Shown here one piece after another: positions 8,394 through 18,845 of a stretch of 40,604 nucleotides of DNA; the stretch's first letter is position 1, and every line of letters begins with the position of its first letter. Source of the DNA: Massilia sp. (GTDB lineage Bacteria; Pseudomonadota; Gammaproteobacteria; Burkholderiales; Burkholderiaceae_D); contig JAQGLR010000309.1 of the NCBI GenBank assembly GCA_028292765.1, forward strand, positions 1 to 40,604. Reading direction: 5' to 3'. Below the pieces are notes generated by a model. The model was given only the letters and a program-made list of their open reading frames with translations. It was not told the origin of the DNA and did not search any database. Position numbers and translations under genes: made by a program.

Positions 8394-8542
8394 CATTTCT
8401 CCAAATAAAAAGGGAAGGGGCTGGCGCGCAACCGGATGCGCCACGCCGCACGGTAGAGGTTTGCCCATCATTTTAGAGCATTTGACAAGCCCCGGGCTCA
8501 TTGCGCTTTGTATCACGCTGTAACGATAGAAGATAAAGACCC

Positions 8543-8583
8543 CGCGCTATCGGGCCCCGCCGTGGGCGGGGCACGATAGCGCG
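8543..8583. repeat. 18-bp hairpin in divergent intergenic region
   Basis: CGCGCTATCG (8543-8552) matches CGATAGCGCG (8574-8583), and inside it GCCCCGCC (8554-8561) matches GGCGGGGC (8565-8572). Only one G/A mismatch interrupts 18 pairs around a 3-nt loop. No T-run follows. It sits between the divergent lipoprotein pair and the HAD gene, so it may be a repeat element or a block to divergent transcription. Confidence 0.75.
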
Positions 8584-8640
8584 ATTGCATTTCCCCGCTG
8601 GCCTCGCTATCCTTGGTCGGCCCCCATTCATGCGCGAACG

Positions 8641-9357
8641 ATGACGCCCACCTACCGCCGCCCCTGGCCCAAAGCCGTCCTGTTCGACCTGGACGATACC
8701 CTGTGGCCGATCGCACCCGTGATCCTGCAGGCCGAGCAGACCCTGTTCGCGTGGCTTGCCGACAACGTACCGCGGGTGGCGGCACGCTTCACCATCGACA
8801 GCCTGCGCCAGGCCCGTCTCGAACTGCTGGCGCGCAAACCCGAGTTCCAGATCGACCTCGGCGCCTTGCGCCGTGCCGGCCTGATCGCCGCCTTCGAGCA
8901 GGCCGGCGAGGACGCGGCCAAGGTGGAGCAGGCCATGACGGAATTCTTCGCCGCGCGCAACGCCGTGGTTCCCTACGACGACGTGCTGCCGGGCCTGTTG
9001 CGGCTGAAGGGGCGCGTGCTGATCGGTTCGGTTACCAACGGCAACGCCGATTTGCAGACGATCGGCCTCGCCCACCACTTCCACGCCTCGGTGTCGGCGC
9101 CGGCCTTCGGGCGCGCAAAACCCGACCCGTCGATCTTCCACGCCGCCCTCGAGGCACTCGGCGTCGCGCCTCACGAGGCGGTCTACGTCGGCGACGACCT
9201 GATCCTGGACGTGCAGGGCGCCCAGCGCGCCGGGTTGCGCGCGGTGTGGATGAACCGCAGCGCCAGCCGGCGCGACCTGGAAGAGGGCGTCCAGCCGGAC
9301 GCGACCGTCGCCGATTTAGACGGTTTGCTGGCCTGGCTCAAACGCGAACACGCTTGA
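8641..9357 (+). CDS. HAD-superfamily phosphatase, subfamily IA
   Basis: 238 aa. All four HAD motifs are present: motif I LFDLDDTLW with the nucleophile and acid/base aspartates, motif II SVTNGN, motif III lysine in GRAKPDPSIF, and motif IV VGDDLILDV. A helical cap lies between motifs I and II (about residues 30-115). These features indicate a Mg-dependent phosphohydrolase of the HAD-IA/YigB-like group; the substrate cannot be told from sequence (small phosphorylated metabolites such as FMN are typical of YigB). It stands alone on the plus strand, divergent from the lipoprotein pair. Its stop codon TGA is at 9355-9357, and its last base is the first base of the palindromic element that follows. 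Confidence 0.88.
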   Translation: MTPTYRRPWPKAVLFDLDDTLWPIAPVILQAEQTLFAWLADNVPRVAARFTIDSLRQARLELLARKPEFQIDLGALRRAGLIAAFEQAGEDAAKVEQAMTEFFAARNAVVPYDDVLPGLLRLKGRVLIGSVTNGNADLQTIGLAHHFHASVSAPAFGRAKPDPSIFHAALEALGVAPHEAVYVGDDLILDVQGAQRAGLRAVWMNRSASRRDLEEGVQPDATVADLDGLLAWLKREHA

Positions 9358-9459
9358 GAGCGTCTAACAAAATCCCCATGGCGGCGTTGCGTCGTCTCGC
9401 CGTACTAGCGTACTGTCTTCGACAATGCGCCTTGCCCTGAGGATTTTGTTAGACGCTCT
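9357..9459. repeat. 103-bp palindromic element with 19-bp perfect terminal inverted repeats
   Basis: AGAGCGTCTAACAAAATCC (9357-9375) is exactly inverted at 9441-9459. The interior has further partial symmetry around GTACTAGCGTAC (9402-9413). No open reading frame is present. Size and structure are those of a MITE or a REP/BIME-type mobile repeat. It begins on the last base of the HAD gene stop codon and ends about 60 bp before hrcA. As RNA it would fold into one long hairpin and could end the upstream transcript. Confidence 0.85.
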
Positions 9460-9521
9460 ACGCCCACAGGGTCGGGCGAACGTGCATAATAGGTACAGAA
9501 CATTCTGCCGCTTGCCTTCCC

Positions 9522-10544
9522 ATGCATCTTGAACCCCGTGCCCAAACCCTCCTGAAAGCCCTGGTCGAGCGCTATATCGCCGACGGCCAGCCGGTCGGGT
9601 CGCGCGCGCTCTCGAAGATCTCCGGCCTCGACCTGTCCCCGGCCACGATCCGCAACATCATGGCCGACCTCGAGGAAATGGGCTATGTCGCCAGCCCGCA
9701 CACCTCGGCCGGCCGCGTGCCCACGCCGCGCGGCTACCGGCTGTTCGTCGACACCTTGCTGACGGTGCAGCACATCGATGGCCAGCACGGGGTCAGTCCC
9801 GAGCACATGCGCCTGTCCGCCCAGCAACCGCAGAAGCTCATCGCCAACGCGGCGCAGATGTTATCGTCATTGACCCAGTTCGCCGGCGTGGTGCAGAGCC
9901 CGCGCCGCGAGTCGGTGTTCCAGCAGATCGAATTCCTGCGCCTGTCCGAGCGGCGCATCCTGCTCGTCATCGTCGACCCGCGCGGCGACGTGCAGAACCG
10001 CCTGCTGCTGACCGAGGTCGACTACACGCCGAACCAGTTGGTGCAGTCGGCCAATTACCTGAACCAGAACTTCGCCGGCCTGACCTTCGATGAAGTGCGC
10101 CGGCGCCTGGGCAGCGAGTTGCGCCAGCTGCGCGACGACATCGGCGGCCTGATGCAAACGGCGGTGGAGGCCGGCACCGAGGCCATGGCCGAGCAGGGCG
10201 ACGGCATGGTCATTTCCGGCGAACGCAACCTGCTGTCGGTGTCCGACCTGTCGTCCAACATGAGCTCGCTGCGCCAGATGTTCGAGATGTTCGAGCAGAA
10301 AACCGGGCTGATGCAGCTGCTCGACATGTCGAGCAAGGCCGGCGGCGTGCAGATTTTTATCGGCGGCGAATCGAAACTGGTGCCGATGGACGAAATGAGC
10401 GTGGTGACCGCGCCGTATGAGGTGAACGGCAAGATCGTCGGCACCCTCGGCGTCATCGGACCGACGCGCATGGCCTACGAGCGCGTGATCCCGATCGTCG
10501 ATATCACGGCCAAGCTGCTGTCGAATGCGCTGAGCCATTCCTGA
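9522..10544 (+). CDS. hrcA: Heat-shock repressor HrcA
   Basis: 340 aa, normal family length. HrcA represses class I heat-shock genes (groESL, dnaK/grpE) by binding CIRCE elements and needs GroEL for folding. The N-terminal winged helix is recognisable ([50 protein letters not shown], then [16 protein letters not shown]). The long GAF-like core ends with the family C-terminus ([33 protein letters not shown]). No CIRCE sequence is seen upstream, so autoregulation through CIRCE is not supported here. The promoter must lie in the ~60 bp after the palindromic element; CATAAT near 9484 is a weak -10 candidate. It converges with fur across a bidirectional terminator. Confidence 0.96.
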   Translation: MHLEPRAQTLLKALVERYIADGQPVGSRALSKISGLDLSPATIRNIMADLEEMGYVASPHTSAGRVPTPRGYRLFVDTLLTVQHIDGQHGVSPEHMRLSAQQPQKLIANAAQMLSSLTQFAGVVQSPRRESVFQQIEFLRLSERRILLVIVDPRGDVQNRLLLTEVDYTPNQLVQSANYLNQNFAGLTFDEVRRRLGSELRQLRDDIGGLMQTAVEAGTEAMAEQGDGMVISGERNLLSVSDLSSNMSSLRQMFEMFEQKTGLMQLLDMSSKAGGVQIFIGGESKLVPMDEMSVVTAPYEVNGKIVGTLGVIGPTRMAYERVIPIVDITAKLLSNALSHS

Positions 10545-10568
10545 TCGCCCAAGGCCGCGTGGGATATA

Positions 10569-10595
10569 AAAAATGGCGCCATCGGCGCCATTTTT
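10569..10595. terminator. Bidirectional terminator between hrcA and fur
   Basis: AAAAATGGCGCC pairs with GGCGCCATTTTT around a 3-nt loop (ATC, 10581-10583). A-run on the left and T-run on the right make it work on both strands, as expected between convergent genes. Confidence 0.88.
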
Positions 10596-10613
10596 CGTTA
10601 AAGCCTGCAGCGA

Positions 10614-11042
10614 TCAATTCCGATGCGGGCAAGCCGGCTTGATGCAATTGCCGTAGATTGCCAGCGCGTGCTCGGCGATCTTGAAGCCGCGCTCGACGGC
10701 GATCTTGTGCTGCCGCGATTCGATTTCCTCGTCGTAGAATTCTTCGACGTGGCCGCAGTCGAGGCAAACCAGGTGGTCGTGGTGCGAACCGGCATTGAGC
10801 TCATAAATGGCCTTGCCGGTTTCGAAGTGGTTGCGGTTGAGCAGGCCGGCCTGCTCGAACTGGGTCAGGACCCGGTAGACGGTCGCCAGGCCGACATCCA
10901 TGTTCTCGGCCAGCAGGATTTTGTAGACGTCTTCCGCCGTCAGGTGCCGCACTTCGCTGTTCTGGAAAATTTCCAGGATCTTCAGGCGCGGCAACGTCGC
11001 CTTCAGGCCGCTAGCCTTCAGGTCGGTCGGATTGTTACTCAT
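10614..11042 (-). CDS. fur: Ferric uptake regulator Fur
   Basis: 142 aa iron-responsive repressor. It has the N-terminal winged helix ([45 protein letters not shown] with the recognition helix), then the metal-binding dimerisation domain: [16 protein letters not shown] with the His cluster and the first CxxC, and a second short cysteine pair near the C-terminus (CIKPAC). The start ATG at 11042 gives the family N-terminus [19 protein letters not shown]. The frame stays open upstream through bamE, which is spurious. It is divergent from bamE with 79 bp between, an arrangement common in Burkholderiales. No convincing Fur box was found in that gap. Confidence 0.96.
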   Translation of the reverse strand: MSNNPTDLKASGLKATLPRLKILEIFQNSEVRHLTAEDVYKILLAENMDVGLATVYRVLTQFEQAGLLNRNHFETGKAIYELNAGSHHDHLVCLDCGHVEEFYDEEIESRQHKIAVERGFKIAEHALAIYGNCIKPACPHRN

Positions 11043-11121
11043 GTTTGTTACTCGTAGATGGGCGGAGTGCTTTATGATATAGCGTTTTGGAAGCTCCCGC
11101 TTAATCGTTTTGAGGTTACTT

Positions 11122-11745
11122 ATGCGCGTCATTGATGCCGTTGTCCGTCGTTCCCATGCCCGCGCCGCGCTCGCTGCGGGCCTCGCATGCACGCTGGTCT
11201 TGTCCGGTTGCGCATCCTGGCGCAACCAGACCAAACCGGCCGCGCCGGTGAACACGTCCCCGCAAGCAATGGAAGCCGATGCGAACAAATCGGCCGCGCT
11301 GGCCAATTCCGGTGCGCAAACGACCCAGGTCACCAAGCTGCAAAAGTTCCTGTGGGTGTTCTCGCCTTACCGTCCGGACATCCAGCAAGGCAACTTCGTA
11401 TCCCAGGAAATGCTGACGCAACTGAAAGTGGGCCAGACCCGCGAGCAGGTGCGCTTCCTGCTGGGCACGCCGCTGCTGACCGACATGTTCCACGCCGACC
11501 GCTGGGACTATCCGTTCTATCTGGCGCGCGGCAACGGCGAGCTGACCACCAGCCGCGTCACCGTCTATTTCAAGGATGACGTGGTCGAGCGTTTCGACGG
11601 CGGCAACCTGCCGACCGAGCGCGAATACATCGCGCGCATCGCCGGCCCGATCAAGACCCCGAAAAAGGCGGCGGCCGCCGAAAATACCAAGCCGGCGGCA
11701 GCGCCGTCGGTCGTGCCGGCCACCACCACCACCCAGACCCCTTAA
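11122..11745 (+). CDS. bamE: Outer-membrane assembly lipoprotein BamE (OmlA/SmpA)
   Basis: Lipoprotein subunit of the BAM complex that folds beta-barrel proteins. 207 aa, longer than E. coli BamE because of a linker and a C-terminal Ala/Pro/Thr-rich tail. Signal peptide with lipobox LSGC (Cys30). The core is clear: [53 protein letters not shown], then [14 protein letters not shown] 11122 is preceded by GAGG at a good distance; an in-frame TTG at 11110 is less likely. Transcribed divergently from fur and 18 bp before dapB, so the two are probably co-transcribed. Confidence 0.94.
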   Translation: MRVIDAVVRRSHARAALAAGLACTLVLSGCASWRNQTKPAAPVNTSPQAMEADANKSAALANSGAQTTQVTKLQKFLWVFSPYRPDIQQGNFVSQEMLTQLKVGQTREQVRFLLGTPLLTDMFHADRWDYPFYLARGNGELTTSRVTVYFKDDVVERFDGGNLPTEREYIARIAGPIKTPKKAAAAENTKPAAAPSVVPATTTTQTP

Positions 11746-11763
11746 AATTTCAACAAGCGTCTC

Positions 11764-12585
11764 ATGAAGCAAATGAAAATCGCGGTTGCCGGCGCCAGCG
11801 GGCGCATGGGCCGCATGCTGGTCGAAGCAATCGCCGCCGCGCCCGATGCGCAACTTTCCGGCGCGCTCGACGTGGCCGGTTCTCCCTCCATCGGCCAGGA
11901 CGCCGGCGCCTTTTCGGGCCAGCCGACCGGCGTCGCCATCGAGTCCGACTTGGCGCGCGCGCTGGCGGGCGCCGACTGCCTGATCGACTTCACGCGTCCG
12001 GAAGGCACGCTCGAGCACCTGGCATACTGCGCCGCCAACGGCATTAAAATCGTCATCGGCACCACCGGTTTCGACGACGCGGGCAAGGCGGCGATCGCCG
12101 CCGCCGCCGAAAAAACGGCCGTCGTGTTCGCACCGAACATGAGCGTGGGCGTGAACGTCACCCTGAAACTGCTGGAAATGGCCGCAAAAAGCTTCGCCGA
12201 AGGCTACGACATCGAAATCATCGAAGCGCACCATCGCCACAAGGTCGATGCGCCGTCGGGCACGGCCTTGAAGATGGGCGAAGTGATCGCCGACGCGCTC
12301 GGGCGCGACCTGAAGGACTGCGCCGTGTATGGCCGCGAAGGCGTCACCGGCGAGCGCGATCCCTCGACCATCGGTTTTGCCACCGTGCGCGGCGGCGACA
12401 TCGTGGGCGACCACACCGTGCTGTTCGCCGGCACCGGCGAGCGCATCGAGATCACCCATAAATCGAGCAGCCGCGTCACCTATGCCCACGGCGCCCTGCG
12501 CGGCGCACGCTTCATCGCGGACCGTGCGAATGGCCTGTACGATATGCAGGACGTGCTGGGACTCAAAACGGGACCAAAAGGCTGA
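11764..12585 (+). CDS. dapB: 4-hydroxy-tetrahydrodipicolinate reductase DapB
   Basis: NAD(P)H-dependent reduction in the diaminopimelate/lysine pathway, giving tetrahydrodipicolinate for lysine and peptidoglycan. 273 aa. Rossmann motif [13 protein letters not shown], the [14 protein letters not shown] region, [14 protein letters not shown], and the substrate-binding [20 protein letters not shown] signature are complete. The first ATG ([10 protein letters not shown]) is used; a second ATG four codons later is possible. It follows bamE by 18 bp and precedes the barstar-like gene by 2 bp. Confidence 0.97.
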   Translation: MKQMKIAVAGASGRMGRMLVEAIAAAPDAQLSGALDVAGSPSIGQDAGAFSGQPTGVAIESDLARALAGADCLIDFTRPEGTLEHLAYCAANGIKIVIGTTGFDDAGKAAIAAAAEKTAVVFAPNMSVGVNVTLKLLEMAAKSFAEGYDIEIIEAHHRHKVDAPSGTALKMGEVIADALGRDLKDCAVYGREGVTGERDPSTIGFATVRGGDIVGDHTVLFAGTGERIEITHKSSSRVTYAHGALRGARFIADRANGLYDMQDVLGLKTGPKG

Positions 12586-12587
12586 AT

Positions 12588-12914
12588 ATGGCAATTGCAG
12601 AACTGAATGGCGCGGCCATCGTCGACGAAGCCTCGTTTTATGCCGAGAGCCGCCGCGCGTTCGGCTTTCACACGGCCTCCGGCGACACCATCGACACCTG
12701 GGTCGACTGCCTGAGCTACCTGCGCGACGACGAGAACATGACCAAGTTCCGCCTGCAGCCCGACGAGGTGCTGGAAGTCGTCATCACCGACAGCGGCGCC
12801 CTGCGCGGCCGCCTGCCCGACCTGGTCGACGAAATCATCTTCTGCGTCGGCGGCATCAACGAGCGCTACGAAGATTACGGCGAGAAGCCGGCACTGGAAC
12901 TCGTGCTGCGCTAG
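12588..12914 (+). CDS. Barstar-family protein (RNase inhibitor-like)
   Basis: 108 aa. The fold signature of barstar is visible: an N-terminal strand with ELNGAAIVDEASFYAESRRAFGF, then TIDTWVDCLSYLRDD (the helix and DCLS segment that contacts barnase in the prototype), then LEVVITDSG. Barstar binds and blocks secreted guanyl-specific ribonucleases. No barnase-like gene is in this window, and the gene sits 2 bp after dapB in an apparently housekeeping operon, so it may have another role. The family call is from motif likeness; the partner is unknown. Confidence 0.72.
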   Translation: MAIAELNGAAIVDEASFYAESRRAFGFHTASGDTIDTWVDCLSYLRDDENMTKFRLQPDEVLEVVITDSGALRGRLPDLVDEIIFCVGGINERYEDYGEKPALELVLR

Positions 12915-12920
12915 TGGGTG

Positions 12921-12990
12921 GGGGCCTCGATAAACCTACTGCGCGTCGTAGGTTCGGCCTGCGATGCTCGCTACGGTTTCTCGAGGCCCC
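12921..12990. repeat. Imperfect 70-bp palindrome after the barstar gene
   Basis: GGGGCCTCGATAAACC (12921-12936) pairs with GGTTTCTCGAGGCCCC (12975-12990), one mismatch. An alternative inner stem, AACCTAC (12933-12939) with GTAGGTT (12948-12954), competes with it. It starts 6 bp after the barstar stop codon and could act as an mRNA 3'-end structure. The 225-bp gap to the next gene holds this, the REP at 13029 and nothing else I can name. Confidence 0.7.
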
Positions 12991-13028
12991 GTGATGTCAT
13001 GAGCTATTCACTAAAAAAGCCAGCGGCC

Positions 13029-13056
13029 CGTAGGGTGGACTCCCGAGTCCACGCGG
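13029..13056. repeat. REP-like palindrome, copy 1 (CGTAGGGTGG...CACGCGG)
   Basis: Core hairpin GTGGACT (13035-13041), loop CCCG, AGTCCAC (13046-13052), flanked by CGTAGG and GCGG. The same flanks occur at 29397-29426 with a different stem sequence, so base pairing is kept while sequence varies, as in REP families. Confidence 0.75.
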
Positions 13057-13139
13057 ATCATGCTTACCTATAACAGCACAGCAGCAGCTCCACCAATCCA
13101 TGCAGGCTTAGCGAGGTAACGGCTCCATCCGCCCAAGTC

Positions 13140-13739
13140 ATGACCGCAGACGATCTTCTTTCCATTTCCCGCTATGTGATGCCTGTCTTGCCGCTGCGGC
13201 CAGCAAGCCTGGGTTTCCTGTTCGGGACGCGCCATGGCGTCGAGGAGTTTTGCCGGGAGACGCATGCGCTGTGGCAGCGCGGGATGTTCGAACGGCTGCT
13301 GGTTTCCGGCGGGGCGACAGCAGGGGAGGCCCGGCCGGAGGCACTTGTCATTGCCGAGCGGCTGGTCGCCCTGGGCGTGCCGGCCTCGATCCTGATCCTG
13401 GAACCTGATGCGACGAACACCGGCGAGAACGTCATTTTCGGCCGCCGCAAGCTAGCCGAGGTAATGGATCTGGCGCAGGTCGAGAGCGTGCTGGTGATCG
13501 GCAAGGTCTGCCCGATGCGGCGTTACCTGATGACGCTGGCGCGACACTGGCCCGGCGTCGAGGTGTCGGCCTGCGCAATCAATTATTTTGGCATGCCGGT
13601 TGAGCGCTGGCACGAGCACGACGAATTCCGCGCGCGCGTTCTCAGCGAGTTCCACAAGATTCCGCACTACCTGGAGCAGGGCTTCCTGCGCGAGCTGGAC
13701 GGGCACCCCCGGTATCCGATGCTGGCCGCCGGTTCATGA
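13140..13739 (+). CDS. DUF218 (YdcF/ElyC/SanA-like) protein
   Basis: 199 aa. The DUF218 pattern is present: an early GTRHG loop, LLVSGGATAGEARPEA (family SGG..EA), LEPDATNTGENVIFGRR (family E..A.NT.EN) and VLVIGKVCPMRRYLMTL. Members include YdcF, SanA and ElyC, linked to envelope and peptidoglycan homeostasis, some binding nucleotide. No transmembrane anchor is seen here, unlike SanA or ElyC, so it may be cytoplasmic like YdcF. Its stop codon overlaps the start of the next gene as ATGA, so translation of the two is probably coupled. SD upstream of ATG 13140 is weak. Confidence 0.78.
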   Translation: MTADDLLSISRYVMPVLPLRPASLGFLFGTRHGVEEFCRETHALWQRGMFERLLVSGGATAGEARPEALVIAERLVALGVPASILILEPDATNTGENVIFGRRKLAEVMDLAQVESVLVIGKVCPMRRYLMTLARHWPGVEVSACAINYFGMPVERWHEHDEFRARVLSEFHKIPHYLEQGFLRELDGHPRYPMLAAGS

Positions 13740-14419
13740 GACGGCTCGGCAGGACACTACTGCTGCTGGCCTCGCTGCTGCTGGCCTACCTCGCCCTGGC
13801 GGCTTCGTGGGCGGGGGCATCGACCAACCAGCTGCTCGTGCGACAGCCGGCCGTGCAGGGCATGCCGCTGTCGCCGCGCCAGCAGGGCATCCTGCTCAGG
13901 ATCGAAGACCCGACCTTCTTTTCCCATCATGGACTCAGCCTGGCCGATGGCCAGGGCGTCGCCACGATCTCGTCCGCCGTCGCGCGCGAGTTGCTTCTGT
14001 ACGGACCCGGGCTCGAGGGCTTCGAGGGAATGCTGCAGGGCTTCTACCGCGGTGTATTCGAGTGCTGCAAGAAAATCGACTTCGGCCGCGACGCGATGGC
14101 GCTGGTGCTCGACGCCAGGGTGTCGAAAGAGCGCCAGCTGGCGATCTACGTTGCCAGCATCTACATGGGCCGGCATGAGGGGCAGCAGGTGCGCGGCCTG
14201 GAGGCGGCGGCGCTTGCTTACCTGGGCAAGCCGCTGGACCAGGCCGGCGACGACGAGATGGCGCAACTGGTCACCATGATCCGCGCCCCGAACGCACTGC
14301 ATCCGGTACGCAACCGGGCGGCGTATGAGCTGCGCCTGGCGCGGGTGAGGGCGGTGCTGGCGGGACGCTGCCAGCCGGCGGGCTGGTTCGACACGACTTA
14401 CGCGCATTGCGGCCGCTGA
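13736..14419 (+). CDS. Stand-alone GT51-like transglycosylase-domain protein
   Basis: 227 aa with an N-terminal signal anchor (LLLLASLLLAYLALAASWA). The remainder looks like a diverged family-51 peptidoglycan glycosyltransferase: RIEDPTFFSHHGLSL matches EDxxFxxHxG with the catalytic Glu; GVATISSAVARELLL replaces GGSTITQQ; VSKERQLAIYVASIYMG matches KxxILExYLNxxYxG; and AALAYLGKPLDQAGDDEMAQLVTMIRAPNALHP matches the final GT51 motif. There is no transpeptidase domain. The second catalytic Glu appears to be Asp (GRDAMAL), so activity is uncertain. It resembles MtgA-type monofunctional enzymes but is more divergent. Overlaps the DUF218 gene by 4 bp. Confidence 0.73.
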   Translation: MRRLGRTLLLLASLLLAYLALAASWAGASTNQLLVRQPAVQGMPLSPRQQGILLRIEDPTFFSHHGLSLADGQGVATISSAVARELLLYGPGLEGFEGMLQGFYRGVFECCKKIDFGRDAMALVLDARVSKERQLAIYVASIYMGRHEGQQVRGLEAAALAYLGKPLDQAGDDEMAQLVTMIRAPNALHPVRNRAAYELRLARVRAVLAGRCQPAGWFDTTYAHCGR

Positions 14420-14484
14420 AGGGGCGCTCGCCTCGTTCGGCGCATCGGTTCCACACCGCCGCGCTTCGCCGCAGTGCAAGATGA

Positions 14485-17175
<2,691 letters not shown>

Positions 17176-17178
17176 CCC

Positions 17179-17706
17179 ATGCGCGCTTCTACTTCCGCAT
17201 TTTTCCCACGTTTTGCGCGCCTGGTTGGCGCGTTGTTGCTCGCAACAACGCTTGCAGCCTGCGGCTTCCAGCTGCGCGGCTCGAACGGCGCCTACGACAT
17301 GCCGTTCTCCAGCATCTACCTGGCCGTCCCGGACACTTCGCCGCTGGGCAATGAACTCAAGCGCAACCTGCGCGCCAGTGACCGGGTCGTCATCACGCCG
17401 ACGCAGGAAGGCGCGCAGGCCCGCTTCGAGGTGCTGTCGGAAACCCGTAACAAGGCCATCCTGTCGCTGAACAACCTGGGCCGCGTGCGCGAGTACTTGC
17501 TGAGCTATACGCTGGTGTTCCAGGTGCGCGATGCAGCCGGCAAGCTGCTGCTCGGCCCGACCGAGATCACGCTGCGCCGCAACCTGGCCTTCAGCGAGGA
17601 AGTCGTGCTGGCGAAGGAAGGCGAAGAAGCGCTGCTGTACCGCGACATGCAGTCCGACCTGGTGCAGCAGATCATGCGCCGCCTGGCGGCCGTGAAGCCC
17701 CAGTAA
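17179..17706 (+). CDS. lptE: LPS-assembly lipoprotein LptE
   Basis: 175 aa lipoprotein that plugs the LptD barrel and binds LPS. Signal peptide with lipobox LAAC (Cys28) followed by the family start CGFQLRGS. The rest fits LptE: YLAVPDTSPLGNELKRNLRAS, a segment rich in beta strands (LGRVREYLLSYTLVFQVRD), and a C-terminal helix (LYRDMQSDLVQQIMRRLAAV). It starts 3 bp after leuS; the leuS-lptE-holA order is the same as in E. coli, which supports the call. Its partner lptD is at 995 in this window. Confidence 0.93.
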   Translation: MRASTSAFFPRFARLVGALLLATTLAACGFQLRGSNGAYDMPFSSIYLAVPDTSPLGNELKRNLRASDRVVITPTQEGAQARFEVLSETRNKAILSLNNLGRVREYLLSYTLVFQVRDAAGKLLLGPTEITLRRNLAFSEEVVLAKEGEEALLYRDMQSDLVQQIMRRLAAVKPQ

Positions 17707-17740
17707 GCGCAACAGGAATCATCGATGCCAAGATTTACCC

Positions 17741-18754
17741 ATGCAACTGCGGCCTGAGGCGCTCGAGCCCCATCTGGCAAAGGGGCTCGCGCCGCTGTAC
17801 GTCATCACCAGCGACGAGCACCTGCTGGCGCTGGAGGCGGCCGATAAAATCCGCCGCGCCGCGCGCGCGGCCGGCCACACCGAACGCGACGTATTGAGCG
17901 TCGAGCGCACCTTCAAATGGGGCGAACTGCTGGCGGCGAACCAGGCGCTGTCGCTGTTCGGCGACAAGAAGCTGATCGAACTGCGCATCCCCGGCGGCAA
18001 GCCGGGCAAGGACGGCGGCGCCGCCCTGCAGGCCTACGCCAGGGACCTCAGCCCCGACAACATCACCATCATCACGCTGCCCAGGCTCGACTGGCAAACG
18101 GCGAAAGCCGCGTGGGTGGCCAGCCTGCAGCAGGCCGCCGTGTATATCGAGATCCCCAGCATCGAGCGCGCGCAGCTGCCGGGCTGGATCGGCCAGCGCC
18201 TGGCCGCGCAAGGGCAAAGCGCGGACCGCACGGCGCTCGACTTCATCGCCGACCGGGTGGAAGGCAATCTGCTGGCGGCGCACCAGGAGATCCAGAAGCT
18301 GGGCCTGTTGCACGAGCCGGGCAAGCTGACGTACGAGCAGGTGCAGGACGCGGTGCTGAACGTGGCGCGCTACGACGTGTTCAAGCTGTCGGAAGCGATG
18401 CTGGCCGGCGACCCGTCGCGCCTGGCGCGCATGCTGGAGGGCTTGAAGGGCGAGGGCGAGGCGCTGCCGCTGGTGCTGTGGGCCGTCTCCGAAGAAATCC
18501 GCACGCTGTTAAAATTGAAAGCCGGGATGGCGCAGGGGCGGCCGCTCGGGGCGCTCATGAAGGAATACCGGATCTGGGGACCGCGCGAGCGGATGATGGA
18601 GCCGGCGCTGCGCCGGGTGTCGCTCGCCACCCTGGAAAGCGCGCTGCAGCAGGCGGCGCAGGTGGACAAGATGGTGAAGGGCTTGCGCGCGAAGCAGTTT
18701 GCCGGGGATGCGTGGGACGCGATGTTGCAGCTGGCGTTGAGGGTGGCCGGGTAA
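17741..18754 (+). CDS. holA: DNA polymerase III delta subunit HolA
   Basis: Subunit of the clamp loader that opens the beta clamp. 337 aa, normal length. N-terminal AAA-like domain ([50 protein letters not shown]), the middle region with [13 protein letters not shown], and the C-terminal collar domain ([56 protein letters not shown]). Delta normally lacks a functional P-loop, and none is seen. ATG 17741 is used although its SD is poor. Third gene in leuS-lptE-holA. Confidence 0.94.
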   Translation: MQLRPEALEPHLAKGLAPLYVITSDEHLLALEAADKIRRAARAAGHTERDVLSVERTFKWGELLAANQALSLFGDKKLIELRIPGGKPGKDGGAALQAYARDLSPDNITIITLPRLDWQTAKAAWVASLQQAAVYIEIPSIERAQLPGWIGQRLAAQGQSADRTALDFIADRVEGNLLAAHQEIQKLGLLHEPGKLTYEQVQDAVLNVARYDVFKLSEAMLAGDPSRLARMLEGLKGEGEALPLVLWAVSEEIRTLLKLKAGMAQGRPLGALMKEYRIWGPRERMMEPALRRVSLATLESALQQAAQVDKMVKGLRAKQFAGDAWDAMLQLALRVAG

Positions 18755-18769
18755 CGAAGGTTCGCACGT

Positions 18770-18811
18770 CGAACACGCATTCACGAACACGCATTCACGA
18801 ACAAGCATTCA
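18770..18811. repeat. Three tandem copies of a 14-bp repeat
   Basis: Unit CGAACACGCATTCA at 18770-18783, 18784-18797 and 18798-18811; the third differs by one base (C to A). It fills half of the 91-bp gap between holA and proA and is noncoding. Copy number probably varies by replication slippage. Confidence 0.9.
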
Positions 18812-18845
18812 CCCCGGTCGTTCAACGATAACTGGAACCGACACG

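Noticed and set aside
9460-9521. CIRCE element upstream of hrcA
   Set aside because: No TTAGCACTC-N9-GAGTGCTAA-like pair is found.
11043-11121. Fur box between fur and bamE
   Set aside because: TTATGATATAGC is only weakly similar to the 19-bp Fur consensus; too few matches to call.
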